Source of the DNA: a virus | Length of the DNA: 42,863 nucleotides | IMG/VR virus record: IMGVR_UViG_3300010403_000032 | Location: 1-42,863 of that record | Reading direction: 5' to 3' (one strand) | Shown here: positions 23,411 through 30,088 of the stretch, in pieces | Layout of the letters: the number at the start of each line of letters is the position of its first letter | Position numbering within the stretch: the first letter of the stretch is position 1 | Notes under the pieces: generated by a model | What the model saw: the letters and a program-made list of their open reading frames with translations, nothing else | What the model was told of the DNA's origin: nothing | The model's database searches: none | Translations under genes and position numbers: made by a program

Positions 23411-24585
23411 CCGGCCTGCACCGGGTACCGGTGCGGCGGAGGTCCGGGTTGGGCCCGCGCGACGCGATCTGGCTCAGCGCAGTGGTGGGCGTCGCCGTCC
23501 TGTCCGGAGGCGTCGCCTACGGGGTGGCCACGTCGCAGTACACGCACCAGTGCAACGTGTCGACCAAGGCCAACGGGGGCATGGTCGTGGACTGCGACCC
23601 GATCCCCGGGCCCACCGGCGAGCCGACCCCGACCCCGACCACCCCAGGGCCCAGCCCGACGCCCTCCGCGACTCCTACACCAACCCCCACGACCCCCATA
23701 CCTACGCCTAGCGCCACCCCGACGCCGAGTCCGATGCCTTCCCCGACTCCGTCACCCACGCCCACACCGACGCCGAGCCCCACCGTCACCGGGCCACTGC
23801 TGAACTGCATGCCCCAGCCCTCCCGCTGCGGGTTCCCGGACGCCACCAACACCGGCGTACCCGCCGGCACGGTCCTGCGGGTCGTCAACGGGGACATGAC
23901 GTTCCTGGCCGGCGGCACGTACACCAACCTGGACATCCGCGGGTGCACCCGGGTGGGTGGATCGAACGTCACCATCCGCCGGGTGAAGATCCGCTGCACG
24001 GGGTCGTTGCCGATCGACATCGAGGACCGCCCGTCCATCACCGGCGTGCTCCTCGAGGACGTGGAGATCGACGCGGCCGGGCAGTTCAACGGCCGGGGGA
24101 TCGCCGGCGGCGGGTTCACCGCCCGCCGAGTGTGGTGGCATGGCGGGTCGGACTGCTCCCACTTCAACAGCAACGTGGTCATCGAGGACTCGTTCTGCGA
24201 CATCCCCCGCTACACCGGCACCGCTGATCCGCACCTGGACGGCTTCCAGTCCGGCGGCGGGGCGCACGTGACGCTGCGACACAACACCATCCGCAACGCG
24301 AACGGCCAGACCTCGGCGATCATCAACGGCCCGAATCTGCAGGTACTGGGGGCGCAGACCGACGTGCACATCGTCGACAACCTGATGTCCGGCGGCGGGT
24401 ACACGGTGTACTGCCAGGCCCACCCGGCGCCCCAGCCGTCCACCGCAGAGTTCCGGGGCAACCGGATCAGCCGGGAGTTCTACCCCCGGGGCGGGTACTA
24501 CGGGCCGATGACCGACTGCGCCGGGATCCCGGGCGCGACCACGACGATCTGGGACGACACGGGCCTGCCGATACCGCCCCAGTAG
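23407..24585 (+). CDS. Membrane-anchored beta-helix protein with Pro/Thr linker
   Basis: 392 aa from GTG (GTGA overlap with the holin). Residues 1-20 are basic; 20-42 form a membrane or signal-anchor helix ([21 protein letters not shown]). Residues about 66-126 are a Pro/Thr/Ser linker with PTP repeats, a style found in actinobacterial wall-spanning proteins. From about 130 to 385 the protein is a right-handed parallel beta-helix ([54 protein letters not shown]), the fold of polysaccharide lyases and tailspikes. Several Cys suggest disulfides outside the cell. It could act on wall glycans at lysis or change the lysogen surface. Catalytic residues cannot be assigned. Confidence 0.78.
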   Translation: MTGLHRVPVRRRSGLGPRDAIWLSAVVGVAVLSGGVAYGVATSQYTHQCNVSTKANGGMVVDCDPIPGPTGEPTPTPTTPGPSPTPSATPTPTPTTPIPTPSATPTPSPMPSPTPSPTPTPTPSPTVTGPLLNCMPQPSRCGFPDATNTGVPAGTVLRVVNGDMTFLAGGTYTNLDIRGCTRVGGSNVTIRRVKIRCTGSLPIDIEDRPSITGVLLEDVEIDAAGQFNGRGIAGGGFTARRVWWHGGSDCSHFNSNVVIEDSFCDIPRYTGTADPHLDGFQSGGGAHVTLRHNTIRNANGQTSAIINGPNLQVLGAQTDVHIVDNLMSGGGYTVYCQAHPAPQPSTAEFRGNRISREFYPRGGYYGPMTDCAGIPGATTTIWDDTGLPIPPQ

Positions 24586-24595
24586 ACTCCGCACC

Positions 24596-24799
24596 GTGGC
24601 CAGCTTCCAGCTCCCCGTCGCGGACATCCTGATGGCGAGGGAGATGTTCGACGCGAGCCCGGACGGCCAGGCCGAGCGTGCACGAGTCGAGGCGCTCATC
24701 TCCTCGCTGCCGGACGGCCGCTTGGAGGTCTCCGGCTACCTCGTGTGTGACGGCGTACGCTGTGGCGACTGCCACGACTGCCGCGAGGGCGGGGCATAG
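24596..24799 (+). CDS. Hypothetical protein with C-terminal Cys cluster
   Basis: 67 aa from GTG 24596. Helical beginning (VADILMAREMFDASPDGQAER) and a Cys-rich end (LVCDGVRCGDCHDCREGG) that may bind metal. No family recognised. Confidence 0.62.
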   Translation: MASFQLPVADILMAREMFDASPDGQAERARVEALISSLPDGRLEVSGYLVCDGVRCGDCHDCREGGA

Positions 24800-24802
24800 G
24801 CC

Positions 24803-24967
24803 ATGGCCGACACGACGACCAGGATCAGGGGTTTGGCGGAGTACGACGTGACGGTGCCCGAGGGCTGGACGCCCAAGGTGAGCCGGGTCGTGATGTGCGG
24901 CCGCCTGGTCGACGTGATCACAGCCACCAAGGTGATGAACTCGTCCGGACCGCTCCGCGTGGACTGA
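24803..24967 (+). CDS. Small hypothetical protein
   Basis: 54 aa from ATG 24803, 3 nt after the previous stop. Reads as a compact beta protein (IRGLAEYDVTVPEGWTPKVS, VVMCGRLVDVITATKVM). Last gene before the late terminator. No family recognised. Confidence 0.6.
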   Translation: MADTTTRIRGLAEYDVTVPEGWTPKVSRVVMCGRLVDVITATKVMNSSGPLRVD

Positions 24968-24992
24968 CCCGCCATACCCCCAGAACGCGAAA

Positions 24993-25035
24993 AGGCCCCG
25001 GCCTCCGGCTCATTGCGAGCCGGAGGCCGGGGCCT
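24993..25035. terminator. Strong bidirectional terminator
   Basis: A perfect 19-bp stem (24993-25011 with 25017-25035) and a 5-nt loop. It stands between the last plus-strand late gene and the end of the minus-strand operon. The A-run at 24990-24993 gives a TTTT tract after the stem on the minus strand, so it is a classic terminator for that strand and probably also stops rightward late transcription. Confidence 0.9.
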
Positions 25036-25048
25036 CGTCGTCCTTCGT

Positions 25049-25264
25049 TCAGGCGGCGGTGTGCTCCTCGATGTACGCGGTGAGCGCCTCCTCCAGTGCG
25101 GCGACCTGGACCATCAGGTCCTGGACAGCCCTCAGCGTCGCGCGTGCGCCGCTGACCTCGTCGCCGATGATGGTGCCCCGCCACTGTGCGTGGGTGCGCT
25201 GGACCTTGTCCATCGCGGCCCGGGTGTCCTGCAGGAGTTTGGTGGTGGATAGGTTGTCTGTCAC
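25049..25264 (-). CDS. Small helical protein, unknown function
   Basis: 71 aa from GTG with GGGAGG about 10 nt upstream. Predicted all-helical (LLQDTRAAMDKVQRTHAQW, ARATLRAVQDLMVQVAALEE). Last gene of the minus-strand group, followed directly by the terminator. No family recognised. Confidence 0.7.
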   Translation of the reverse strand: MTDNLSTTKLLQDTRAAMDKVQRTHAQWRGTIIGDEVSGARATLRAVQDLMVQVAALEEALTAYIEEHTAA

Positions 25265-25297
25265 GGTGCTTCGACCTCCCTGGGGTCGGATTGCCGA

Positions 25298-25333
25298 GGC
25301 CCCGGCCGGTGCTCGCTACACCGAGCCGGGGCC
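25298..25333 (-). terminator. Hairpin between two minus-strand genes
   Basis: GGCCCCGGC pairs with GCCGGGGCC, and inside it CGGTG pairs with CACCG, with one bulged A and a 7-nt loop. Placed 3 nt after the stop of the gene at 25336-25560. Confidence 0.65.
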
Positions 25334-25335
25334 GC

Positions 25336-25560
25336 CTACTCGTTGGACTCGTGCGCCTTGAAGATCTCCGTCCAGACCTCGTCGACCGCCTTCAGGATCG
25401 CCCGGTGCTCGTCCCAGGAGTCGACCTGACGCATGAGAGCCATGGCGGTGACCTCGGGCGGGACGTTGGGGTACTGCTCCCGGTGGCGACGGATCTCTCT
25501 GAGCGCGTCGTCGAGGGTGATGTCCTTCATCTCGCGGCTTAACCGGTCGCGCATCGGCAT
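25336..25560 (-). CDS. Small helical protein, unknown function
   Basis: 74 aa; ATG at 25560 with AAAGGAGG 8 nt upstream, which settles the start. Helical and charged (LSREMKDITLDDALREIRRH, MALMRQVDSWDEHRAILKAV). No domain recognised. Own ribosome site and a hairpin after it suggest separately tuned expression in the lysogen. Confidence 0.75.
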   Translation of the reverse strand: MPMRDRLSREMKDITLDDALREIRRHREQYPNVPPEVTAMALMRQVDSWDEHRAILKAVDEVWTEIFKAHESNE

Positions 25561-25620
25561 CGGGCCCCTCCTTTCGTTGCCGGGTTCTGACGGCCACCGT
25601 GACCGGCCGGACGGGAGTGG

Positions 25621-25815
25621 TCAGGACTCGCTGCGCACCTTGGTGATGATGGCTGCGGCCAGTTGGCGGTCCGCATCGATGACCGACCGCCCAAAGCAGT
25701 CGGCGATCATGTCCGCGACGTCCGCCACCAGATCGCCGTCCATGTCCTCGTCGACCCACTCGCCCTCATCGGCGAAGTCGAGGGTCTCGAACTCGTCGTC
25801 CTTCACGTTGGCCAT
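25621..25815 (-). CDS. Small acidic protein, unknown function
   Basis: 64 aa from ATG 25815, chosen because GAGGGGGG stands 7 nt upstream. Very acidic first half (DDEFETLDFADEGEWVDEDM) and a helical second half (VADVADMIADCFGRSVIDA). DNA-mimic-like composition, but with no proof of such a role. Confidence 0.72.
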   Translation of the reverse strand: MANVKDDEFETLDFADEGEWVDEDMDGDLVADVADMIADCFGRSVIDADRQLAAAIITKVRSES

Positions 25816-26009
25816 ATCTGGCCCCCCTCTCGTTGGCTGGCTACTCCCCGCGTAGCTCCAGCCGACACCGGTGATCAACTGCTCATGCGCATAAAATGCC
25901 GCGCGAGTTCACTGCGCACCGAGCGCGGCACCCGCTCCGACTAGAAGCGGGTGCCGCCACTCTCGACCGTACCGAGCGCTAGTCGGACGCTCGGTCCGAC
26001 CTCACTCGG
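25816..26009 (-). other. Highly structured intergenic RNA region
   Basis: Between the DUF2637 gene and the next minus-strand start there is no gene. Two hairpins are perfect: 25925-25936 with 25946-25957 (12 bp) and 25971-25978 with 25988-25995 (8 bp). Their 9-nt loops contain CCGACTAG and CTAGTCGG, which are complementary. ACCGAGCG occurs twice (25918 and 25971), and GTCGGA (25982) can instead pair with TCCGAC (25995), so other folds compete. It may be a terminator or attenuator. Confidence 0.7.
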
Positions 26010-26639
26010 TTACGCCTTCGCCATGTCGGCGTTCAGCTCCTCGACCGGAACCCGGCCGGGGCTGACCGGCGCCATCGCCGTGGTGCGGCGACGAGTGACC
26101 CGCTTGGCCGGGGCCTTGCGGTTGTGCCGGCCGCAGGCGCAGCCAGGCTTGCAGCGCCGCGCTTCGGACTTCTCGGCCTCAGCCGCCTCGACAGCGGCCA
26201 CCTCGACGACCTGGACGGCGGTCCCCAGTCGGCCAAGCTCGATCAGCGAGATCGTCGCGACAACCATCATCCCGTCGATGATCAGCGGATAGATGTACTG
26301 GGACCCGCTGGTCTCGCCGAGCATGCCGGCCACACTCGCCATGTGCCAGTAGCTGATCCAGCCGGAGAACCCGGCCAGGGCCAGCGTGATCAGGAGCCGC
26401 GCCACGCCGAGGATTCGGCTGTGGATGGGGATCCGGGTCACCATCTCGGTGGAGATGAACAGCACGAGCGGCGCGAGGGCCGCGAGGCCCGCGCTCGACC
26501 AGACCTGCCAGGACTGGTCGTGTGCCTGGGTCAGCGAGTGGATGACGTTCGCCGTGATCGAGGTGACGATGCCGAAGCCGAGCGCTCCGCGCACGAATCG
26601 CTGCAGGTTGCGCACCTGCTTGGTGGTGAAGTGGTTCAT
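26010..26639 (-). CDS. DUF2637 membrane protein
   Basis: 209 aa from ATG 26639 with AGGAGGGGG 4 nt upstream. Four membrane helices: GALGFGIVTSITANVIHSL, SSAGLAALAPLVLFIST, ILGVARLLITLALAGFSGW, IYPLIIDGMMVVATISLIE. This is the DUF2637 pattern known from actinobacterial plasmid spread (SpdB-like) proteins and prophages. The tail is basic, with a Cys cluster (RRCKPGCACGRHNRK). It is the largest gene of the lysogeny-side operon and may alter the host membrane or exclude other phages; this is inferred. Confidence 0.85.
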   Translation of the reverse strand: MNHFTTKQVRNLQRFVRGALGFGIVTSITANVIHSLTQAHDQSWQVWSSAGLAALAPLVLFISTEMVTRIPIHSRILGVARLLITLALAGFSGWISYWHMASVAGMLGETSGSQYIYPLIIDGMMVVATISLIELGRLGTAVQVVEVAAVEAAEAEKSEARRCKPGCACGRHNRKAPAKRVTRRRTTAMAPVSPGRVPVEELNADMAKA

Positions 26640-27112
26640 GACCCCCTCCTGGGGTGGTAACTGCCGCCGCTCGACGACAGCCCCCGCGACTGTCGGTGCT
26701 GGCGGAACTGATTCGCGAATCGCGAATCGTGGGTGGCGCGCTCGCGGAGCTGGGCTCAACGCGGCGCTGCCGGGATGGGGGAAGCGAGGGGCAGCGCGTG
26801 GCCGCCCCTGCGCCCCAGCGGTTCCTAGGGTTGCTCGTCGCCCTCGATGGTCTGAGAGCTGCGCTTCCCGCCTCCGCCTAGTGCCCCGCTGCGGTGTCGA
26901 ACCGCCGCCGTCCTCTTGCGGGGTAGGTGCCGGGCTCTGTGTGGCTGTGCCCGGTCAGCCTCCGGCCTATGGGTAGCCGGTCCAACCGCCGCGCCCACGG
27001 TCTTTGGTCGCGGTCCTGTCCACAGCCCTCAGAGTTGCCGAGTAGGGCCTCTCGTTCGCGGGATGAGGTGGCTTCGCACCTACGCTCCGATCACGTCCTC
27101 ATCCCTAACTGT
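26640..27112 (-). promoter_or_regulatory. 473-bp gap without a gene; palindromic repeat and hairpins
   Basis: No convincing coding frame on either strand. About 70-90 nt before the DUF2637 start, 26710-26728 holds the palindrome GATTCGCGAATC followed by a second GCGAATC, an operator-like layout. Hairpins are seen at 26675-26695 (CGACAG/CTGTCG), 26884-26924 (CCCCGC/GCGGGG with inner GCGGT/ACCGC) and 27060-27105 (GGGATGAGG/CCTCATCCC with inner AGGTG/CACCT). The last stands 8 nt after the stop of the gene at 27113. Confidence 0.5.
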
Positions 27113-27364
27113 TCATCGCGCCCCGTAGACCACCGCGCAGGCCGCGCACAACATCGACCACGCGGACCAGGGCGGCACGTAGCGCGCCTCAGCGGGCACC
27201 CACTCGGCTTCAAGCGAGTGCGAGATGCCGATACACGCCCACTCGGGCCGTACCGGCGCGTCGCCGCCAACGATCGAGGAGAACAGCTCGACCTCGCGGC
27301 CCTCGGCCTCCGCCTCGACGAAGGCGTCGGTCCATACGGCCATGGACGCTTCCAGTTCTGACAT
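27113..27364 (-). CDS. Small hypothetical protein with CxxC
   Basis: 83 aa from ATG 27364 with GGGAGA 6 nt upstream. MSELEASMAVWTDAFVEAEA starts a helix; the second half has PEWACIGISHSLEAEW and ends with SMLCAACAVVYGAR. First gene of the minus-strand group. No family recognised. Confidence 0.62.
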   Translation of the reverse strand: MSELEASMAVWTDAFVEAEAEGREVELFSSIVGGDAPVRPEWACIGISHSLEAEWVPAEARYVPPWSAWSMLCAACAVVYGAR

Positions 27365-27637
27365 GTCCGTCTCCCTCGGACTGGCCGCCCTCGTGGCGGC
27401 GGGAGTGGACCAGGGACGAGTCGAACGTCCCGGCAGCCCCGACTTCCGGCCGGTATGCGTGCGCCTGCGCGCTGCTGCTTCCTGCGGTCCGTGGCCCCGG
27501 GCGCCGGTCGCGTCTCGCGCGGTGTCGTCTGCCTCGGGGCGGTTGTTGCAACCCACACGCTGGTGGGGTGTTTCCCGATAGCCCTCCTGCTGCCCTTGCG
27601 GGTCCCGGTTCCTGGCTAGTGGTCTGAGCTTCTGGAG
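27365..27637. other. Gene-free leader of the minus-strand group
   Basis: About 270 bp between the minus-strand gene start and the divergent promoter area. Open frames exist but read as Arg/Pro-rich high-GC noise. It would form a long leader if transcription starts near 27640. Confidence 0.4.
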
Positions 27638-27667
27638 TTGTCAACTCGTTCTGGTTCCAAGTGTAGC
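27638..27667. promoter_or_regulatory. Possible divergent promoters
   Basis: AGTTGTCAACT is a palindrome. Rightward it gives TTGTCA (27638-27643), 18 nt, then TGTAGC (27662-27667). Leftward it gives TTGACA (27644-27639) with only a poor -10. The rightward signal precedes the operator repeats and the gene at 27739. Confidence 0.4.
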
Positions 27668-27674
27668 AACATCA

Positions 27675-27717
27675 TGTGGCCACGTCAAGTGGCGTGGCCT
27701 ACTTGCTTGGCCACGTC
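27675..27717 (+). promoter_or_regulatory. Repeated TGGCCACGTC operator-like sites
   Basis: TGGCCACGTC occurs at 27677-27686 and 27708-27717, 31 bp apart (three helical turns on one face). A partial copy lies between (GTGGCGTGGCC). They lie between a candidate promoter and the small HTH gene at 27739. Confidence 0.6.
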
Positions 27718-27738
27718 TGATCTGTCACCATCGGCACC

Positions 27739-27930
27739 ATGGTCAGCGACGCGCTTCGGAAGGCCGCTCAGCGACGGCTGCATGCCGTTGCCGAGCTCGA
27801 CGCCGCCCGGGAGGACCTGCGCGTCGCCATCCTGGCCGACCTCGCGGCCGGCGTCCGCCAGGTCGAGATCGCCAAGGAGACCGGCTACACCCGCGAGCAG
27901 ATCCGGCGGATCACCCGAGGTGATTCCTGA
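27739..27930 (+). CDS. Small helix-turn-helix protein A
   Basis: 63 aa from ATG 27739; no ribosome site is visible, so it may be leaderless. A helical start (LRKAAQRRLHAVAELDAARE) is followed by an HTH: VRQVEIAKETGYTREQIRRI. The gene at 28911 has the same plan (RRQRDIVTATGYSRERIRQI), and both are preceded by TGGCCA sites. Probably a DNA-binding regulator that controls its own promoter. Confidence 0.78.
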   Translation: MVSDALRKAAQRRLHAVAELDAAREDLRVAILADLAAGVRQVEIAKETGYTREQIRRITRGDS

Positions 27931-27987
27931 AGGATCGACCCGTTCGGAGTACGGCGATCCGGGCTCAAACCTGACATCCTGCGTGGC

Positions 27988-28446
27988 ATGAACGAGCACA
28001 CCCGGCCGGGCAAGCGACCCACCTGGACGACCGTCGTTACCGCCGCCGCCGCGGCCCTCCTGCTCGGCGCTGGCGCGACCTGGGCGGTTACTGCCGGTCC
28101 ACTCAGCAGCGGTCGGGCCTTCACCGCCAAGGGCAGTGTGGCTGTCACGGACGGCGCGGTCCGGTCCAATCCCGGAACACCCTGCCGCCTAATCGGCGAC
28201 TTCGGCGACATTCGCGCCGGGGCCGAGGTGGTTGTCAGCGACGGGTCCGGCAAGACCGTCGCGCTGTCAAAGCTGGCCACCGACGACGGCACCACCGGCA
28301 GCGCCAACGAGTGCATCCACCATTTCTCGGTGCCCGACGTACCGGGCGGGCTGGGCATCTACGGGATCGACATTGCCAAGCGTGGCCGGGTGCAGTACAC
28401 CGAGGCCCAGATCCGCGCGGGAGTCTCACTCGCTATCGGCCGCTGA
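27988..28446 (+). CDS. Membrane-anchored extracellular protein
   Basis: 152 aa from ATG 27988. Basic start, then a signal-anchor helix (WTTVVTAAAAALLLGAGATWA), then a beta-rich outer domain with two Cys (TPCRLIGDFGDIRAGAEVVV, NECIHHFSVPDVPGGLGIYG). Similar domains with C-x-G-x-G..DI..G and a DVP-turn are common in actinobacterial exported proteins. In the immunity region, it may exclude other phages, but this is unproven. Confidence 0.7.
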   Translation: MNEHTRPGKRPTWTTVVTAAAAALLLGAGATWAVTAGPLSSGRAFTAKGSVAVTDGAVRSNPGTPCRLIGDFGDIRAGAEVVVSDGSGKTVALSKLATDDGTTGSANECIHHFSVPDVPGGLGIYGIDIAKRGRVQYTEAQIRAGVSLAIGR

Positions 28447-28463
28447 CTCCGGGGCAGGCGAGG

Positions 28464-28616
28464 CTAGATCACCGACTTGCGGCCGGCTATCTGGTCCTCG
28501 ACCCAGCGCATCTCCTGACGCAGGATCGCGTCAGTAAGCAGGTCGCCCAGGCTGCCTTCGCGCACGATCCGGCCGGCGAGGAGCGACCAGAGATCCGGTC
28601 GCCTGCGAATCCTCAT
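28464..28616 (-). CDS. 50-aa helical protein with a strong ribosome site
   Basis: Start ATG 28616 is fixed by AAGGAGGT 4 nt upstream. Basic start (MRIRRRPDLWSLLAGRIV) then an amphipathic helix (LGDLLTDAILRQEMRWVEDQ). Convergent with the previous gene. No family recognised. The ribosome site is among the best in the window. Confidence 0.65.
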   Translation of the reverse strand: MRIRRRPDLWSLLAGRIVREGSLGDLLTDAILRQEMRWVEDQIAGRKSVI

Positions 28617-28634
28617 TCGAACCTCCTTCCCCAT

Positions 28635-28670
28635 CCCGGCGGCGCGGGGCAGATTTCTCGCGCCGCCGGG
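28635..28670 (-). promoter_or_regulatory. 12-bp hairpin just upstream of a ribosome site
   Basis: CCCGGCGGCGCG (28635-28646) pairs perfectly with CGCGCCGCCGGG (28659-28670) around a 12-nt loop. It lies in the leader of the 28464-28616 gene, with its base about 18 nt from the start codon. No minus-strand gene precedes it, so it is more likely a leader control or mRNA stabiliser than a terminator. Confidence 0.5.
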
Positions 28671-28806
28671 TACCGCAGGGTGGATTCGGCCAGAAGGGGC
28701 CGTGGTCCGGCGCGACAACCCCAGAAGCGCAGCGAGCAACCCTTTGCCCCAGGTACCCGCATGTTCGTGAGACCACCGCGCCGGTACGAGGCACGGTACA
28801 GAACGG

Positions 28807-28918
28807 TGGCCAACCGACGCCACAGAGACTTGGCCAATCACCGATTCGAGTGATAGGCCATGTGGCCATCTCCACCATTTGGCATAACTGACCTACCGGA
28901 CAATGGCCACATGGGCCA
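28807..28918 (+). promoter_or_regulatory. TGGCCA site cluster before small HTH protein B
   Basis: TGGCCA occurs at 28807, 28831, 28863 and 28904, with GGCCAT at 28856 and 28914. In DNA of this composition one copy is expected per few kb. The last sites touch the start codon at 28911, so binding would block expression. Confidence 0.6.
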
Positions 28919-29168
28919 TGATCCTCTGGTAGACGCGGTGGAGCGGCTGAACCGCGCGGTGGCCGGGATCGAGCACGCCAAGGAGCGGGCCGGCCGTGAG
29001 ATCGCGCAGGCTCGCCAGCGCGCCGACCGGGCCCGGGAAGCGCTGGCCGCGGCGATCGTCGCCCAGGTGAAGGCCGGCCGGAGACAGCGGGACATCGTCA
29101 CCGCGACGGGGTACAGCCGGGAACGAATCAGGCAGATCTGCCGGGCCGCGGGCATCGAACCTGAATGA
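28911..29168 (+). CDS. Small helix-turn-helix protein B
   Basis: 85 aa from ATG 28911; an upstream ATG at 28860 would begin inside the site cluster. A long helix (DAVERLNRAVAGIEHAKERAG, EIAQARQRADRAREALAAA) leads to an HTH (RRQRDIVTATGYSRERIRQI) and a short tail. It is a paralogue of the 27739 product in plan and motif. The coiled coil suggests a dimer that binds palindromes. Likely autoregulated. Confidence 0.78.
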   Translation: MGHDPLVDAVERLNRAVAGIEHAKERAGREIAQARQRADRAREALAAAIVAQVKAGRRQRDIVTATGYSRERIRQICRAAGIEPE

Positions 29169-29212
29169 CCTTGCGCTATCTGTGAAACGGCCGGCGAGAT
29201 GGTGCCTGAACA

Positions 29213-29218
29213 TAGGAT
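29213..29218 (+). promoter_or_regulatory. Possible -10 element TAGGAT
   Basis: TAGGAT matches the actinobacterial sigma-A -10 form. No good -35 is seen. It lies in the 208-bp gap before the gene at 29377 and would leave a leader of about 150 nt. Confidence 0.3.
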
Positions 29219-29376
29219 TGCTAACTGAACGTTCCGCCAGGCATGCTCTGTGCTTCTGGTGCCCGGACCCCGCACCGGTATTCCGTGCTACGGCGGGCGT
29301 CCGCGAAATGACGCTACGGACGCGAACGAAATTCATCTCGCGTAAACCCGAGCTGGCCCTCCGATCGGAGCGTCCC

Positions 29377-29862
29377 ATGCACCCAACAACCCACCGTAGG
29401 TGGATGTCGATCCTCGTTTATGTGCTGTCCGCTGTCTGGGCCCCCTACGTGCTGTACCTGTTAATGGCCTCGACCGGTCACGCCGATGCCCTACCCGAGC
29501 AGTGGGAGGGGTTCATCCGGATCATCCTCGCGGTCGCGACGATCGCGGTGATCGCGTCGAACTACATCGTCACCAGCAACCGGCAGATTGTGACCGCCGC
29601 CAAGTTGGAGATCCTCGACGCGGCAGCGGTGGTCGCGTGGGCGCAACAGCGCACCGAGGTCGTCGTGCCGGCGCGGCGGTCAGTGGTGGGTCGAGCGACC
29701 GTGATCGGCGACGAGCCGACCGCGCAGATCCTGACCCGTCGCCGCGATGAACAGGATCTGAACCAGTACATGCAGGATGCCGCCGAGGCCTACGAGGTCG
29801 GTCGCCGGGCGGGCTACGCCGAGGGTCTCGCCGAGCGCGATGAGGGACAACCGTCGAGTTGA
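29377..29862 (+). CDS. Two-helix membrane protein with cytoplasmic tail
   Basis: 161 aa from ATG 29377, GGAG 6 nt upstream. Two membrane segments (WMSILVYVLSAVWAPYVLYLL and FIRIILAVATIAVIASNYIV) and a soluble, charged C-terminal half (ARRSVVGRATVIGDEPTAQI, YMQDAAEAYEVGRRAGYAEG). No family recognised. It ends next to attP, a common spot for lysogeny-expressed genes. Confidence 0.72.
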   Translation: MHPTTHRRWMSILVYVLSAVWAPYVLYLLMASTGHADALPEQWEGFIRIILAVATIAVIASNYIVTSNRQIVTAAKLEILDAAAVVAWAQQRTEVVVPARRSVVGRATVIGDEPTAQILTRRRDEQDLNQYMQDAAEAYEVGRRAGYAEGLAERDEGQPSS

Positions 29863-29863
29863 G

Positions 29864-30079
29864 TGCTCCCACTGTGCTCCCACGTGCAACAGCCCCGGGC
29901 GGGTACCCCGGGGCTGACCTGCATCTGGGGAGATCGATTCCTGGGGTGACTGAGGGGACTCGAACCCAGTATGGGTCCCAGGTCAGGGACCCGCACCCGG
30001 GCTGAGCAGCGGCTGGAGTGGGTTGGATCGGACCGGATGGGATGGTCGGGTACGCCGTTGCTCCCACTGTGCTCCCACG
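29864..30079. other. attP region with arm repeats and tRNA-3'-end core
   Basis: A 21-bp perfect direct repeat occurs at 29864-29884 and 30059-30079, each holding two TGCTCCCAC units, as expected for integrase arm sites. Between them, 29944-29967 reads on the minus strand as the end of a tRNA gene: GGGTTCGAGTCCCC (T-arm), then CAGTCAC, C and CCA. Only the 3' part of a tRNA is present, typical of a phage core. C as discriminator base points to tRNA-His as the likely host site. The integrase gene ends 10 bp away. Confidence 0.82.
29891..29915 (+). terminator. Hairpin after the 29377-29862 gene
   Basis: AGCCCCGGG (29891-29899) pairs with CCCGGGGCT (29907-29915), 7-nt loop, no T-tract. It may end the rightward transcript before attP. 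Confidence 0.55.
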
Positions 30080-30088
30080 GAATGATCT

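Noticed and set aside
23620-23790. Short tandem repeats that resemble a CRISPR or minisatellite
   Set aside because: They are in-frame Pro/Thr/Ser codons of the linker in the beta-helix protein; there are no spacers of constant size.
26654-26881. 75-codon plus-strand open frame from GTG
   Set aside because: No ribosome site, crosses the palindromic repeat and hairpins, and composition is not convincing.
26882-26960. tRNA-like T-arm (GGTTCGACACC) on the minus strand
   Set aside because: The acceptor strand has no partner at tRNA distance, CCA is CTA, and the same bases pair better in a local hairpin with 26919-26924.
29944-29967. A full tRNA gene next to integrase
   Set aside because: Only the T-arm 3' half and acceptor 3' strand are present; the 5' T-stem does not pair and no anticodon arm is found. 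It is an attachment core.
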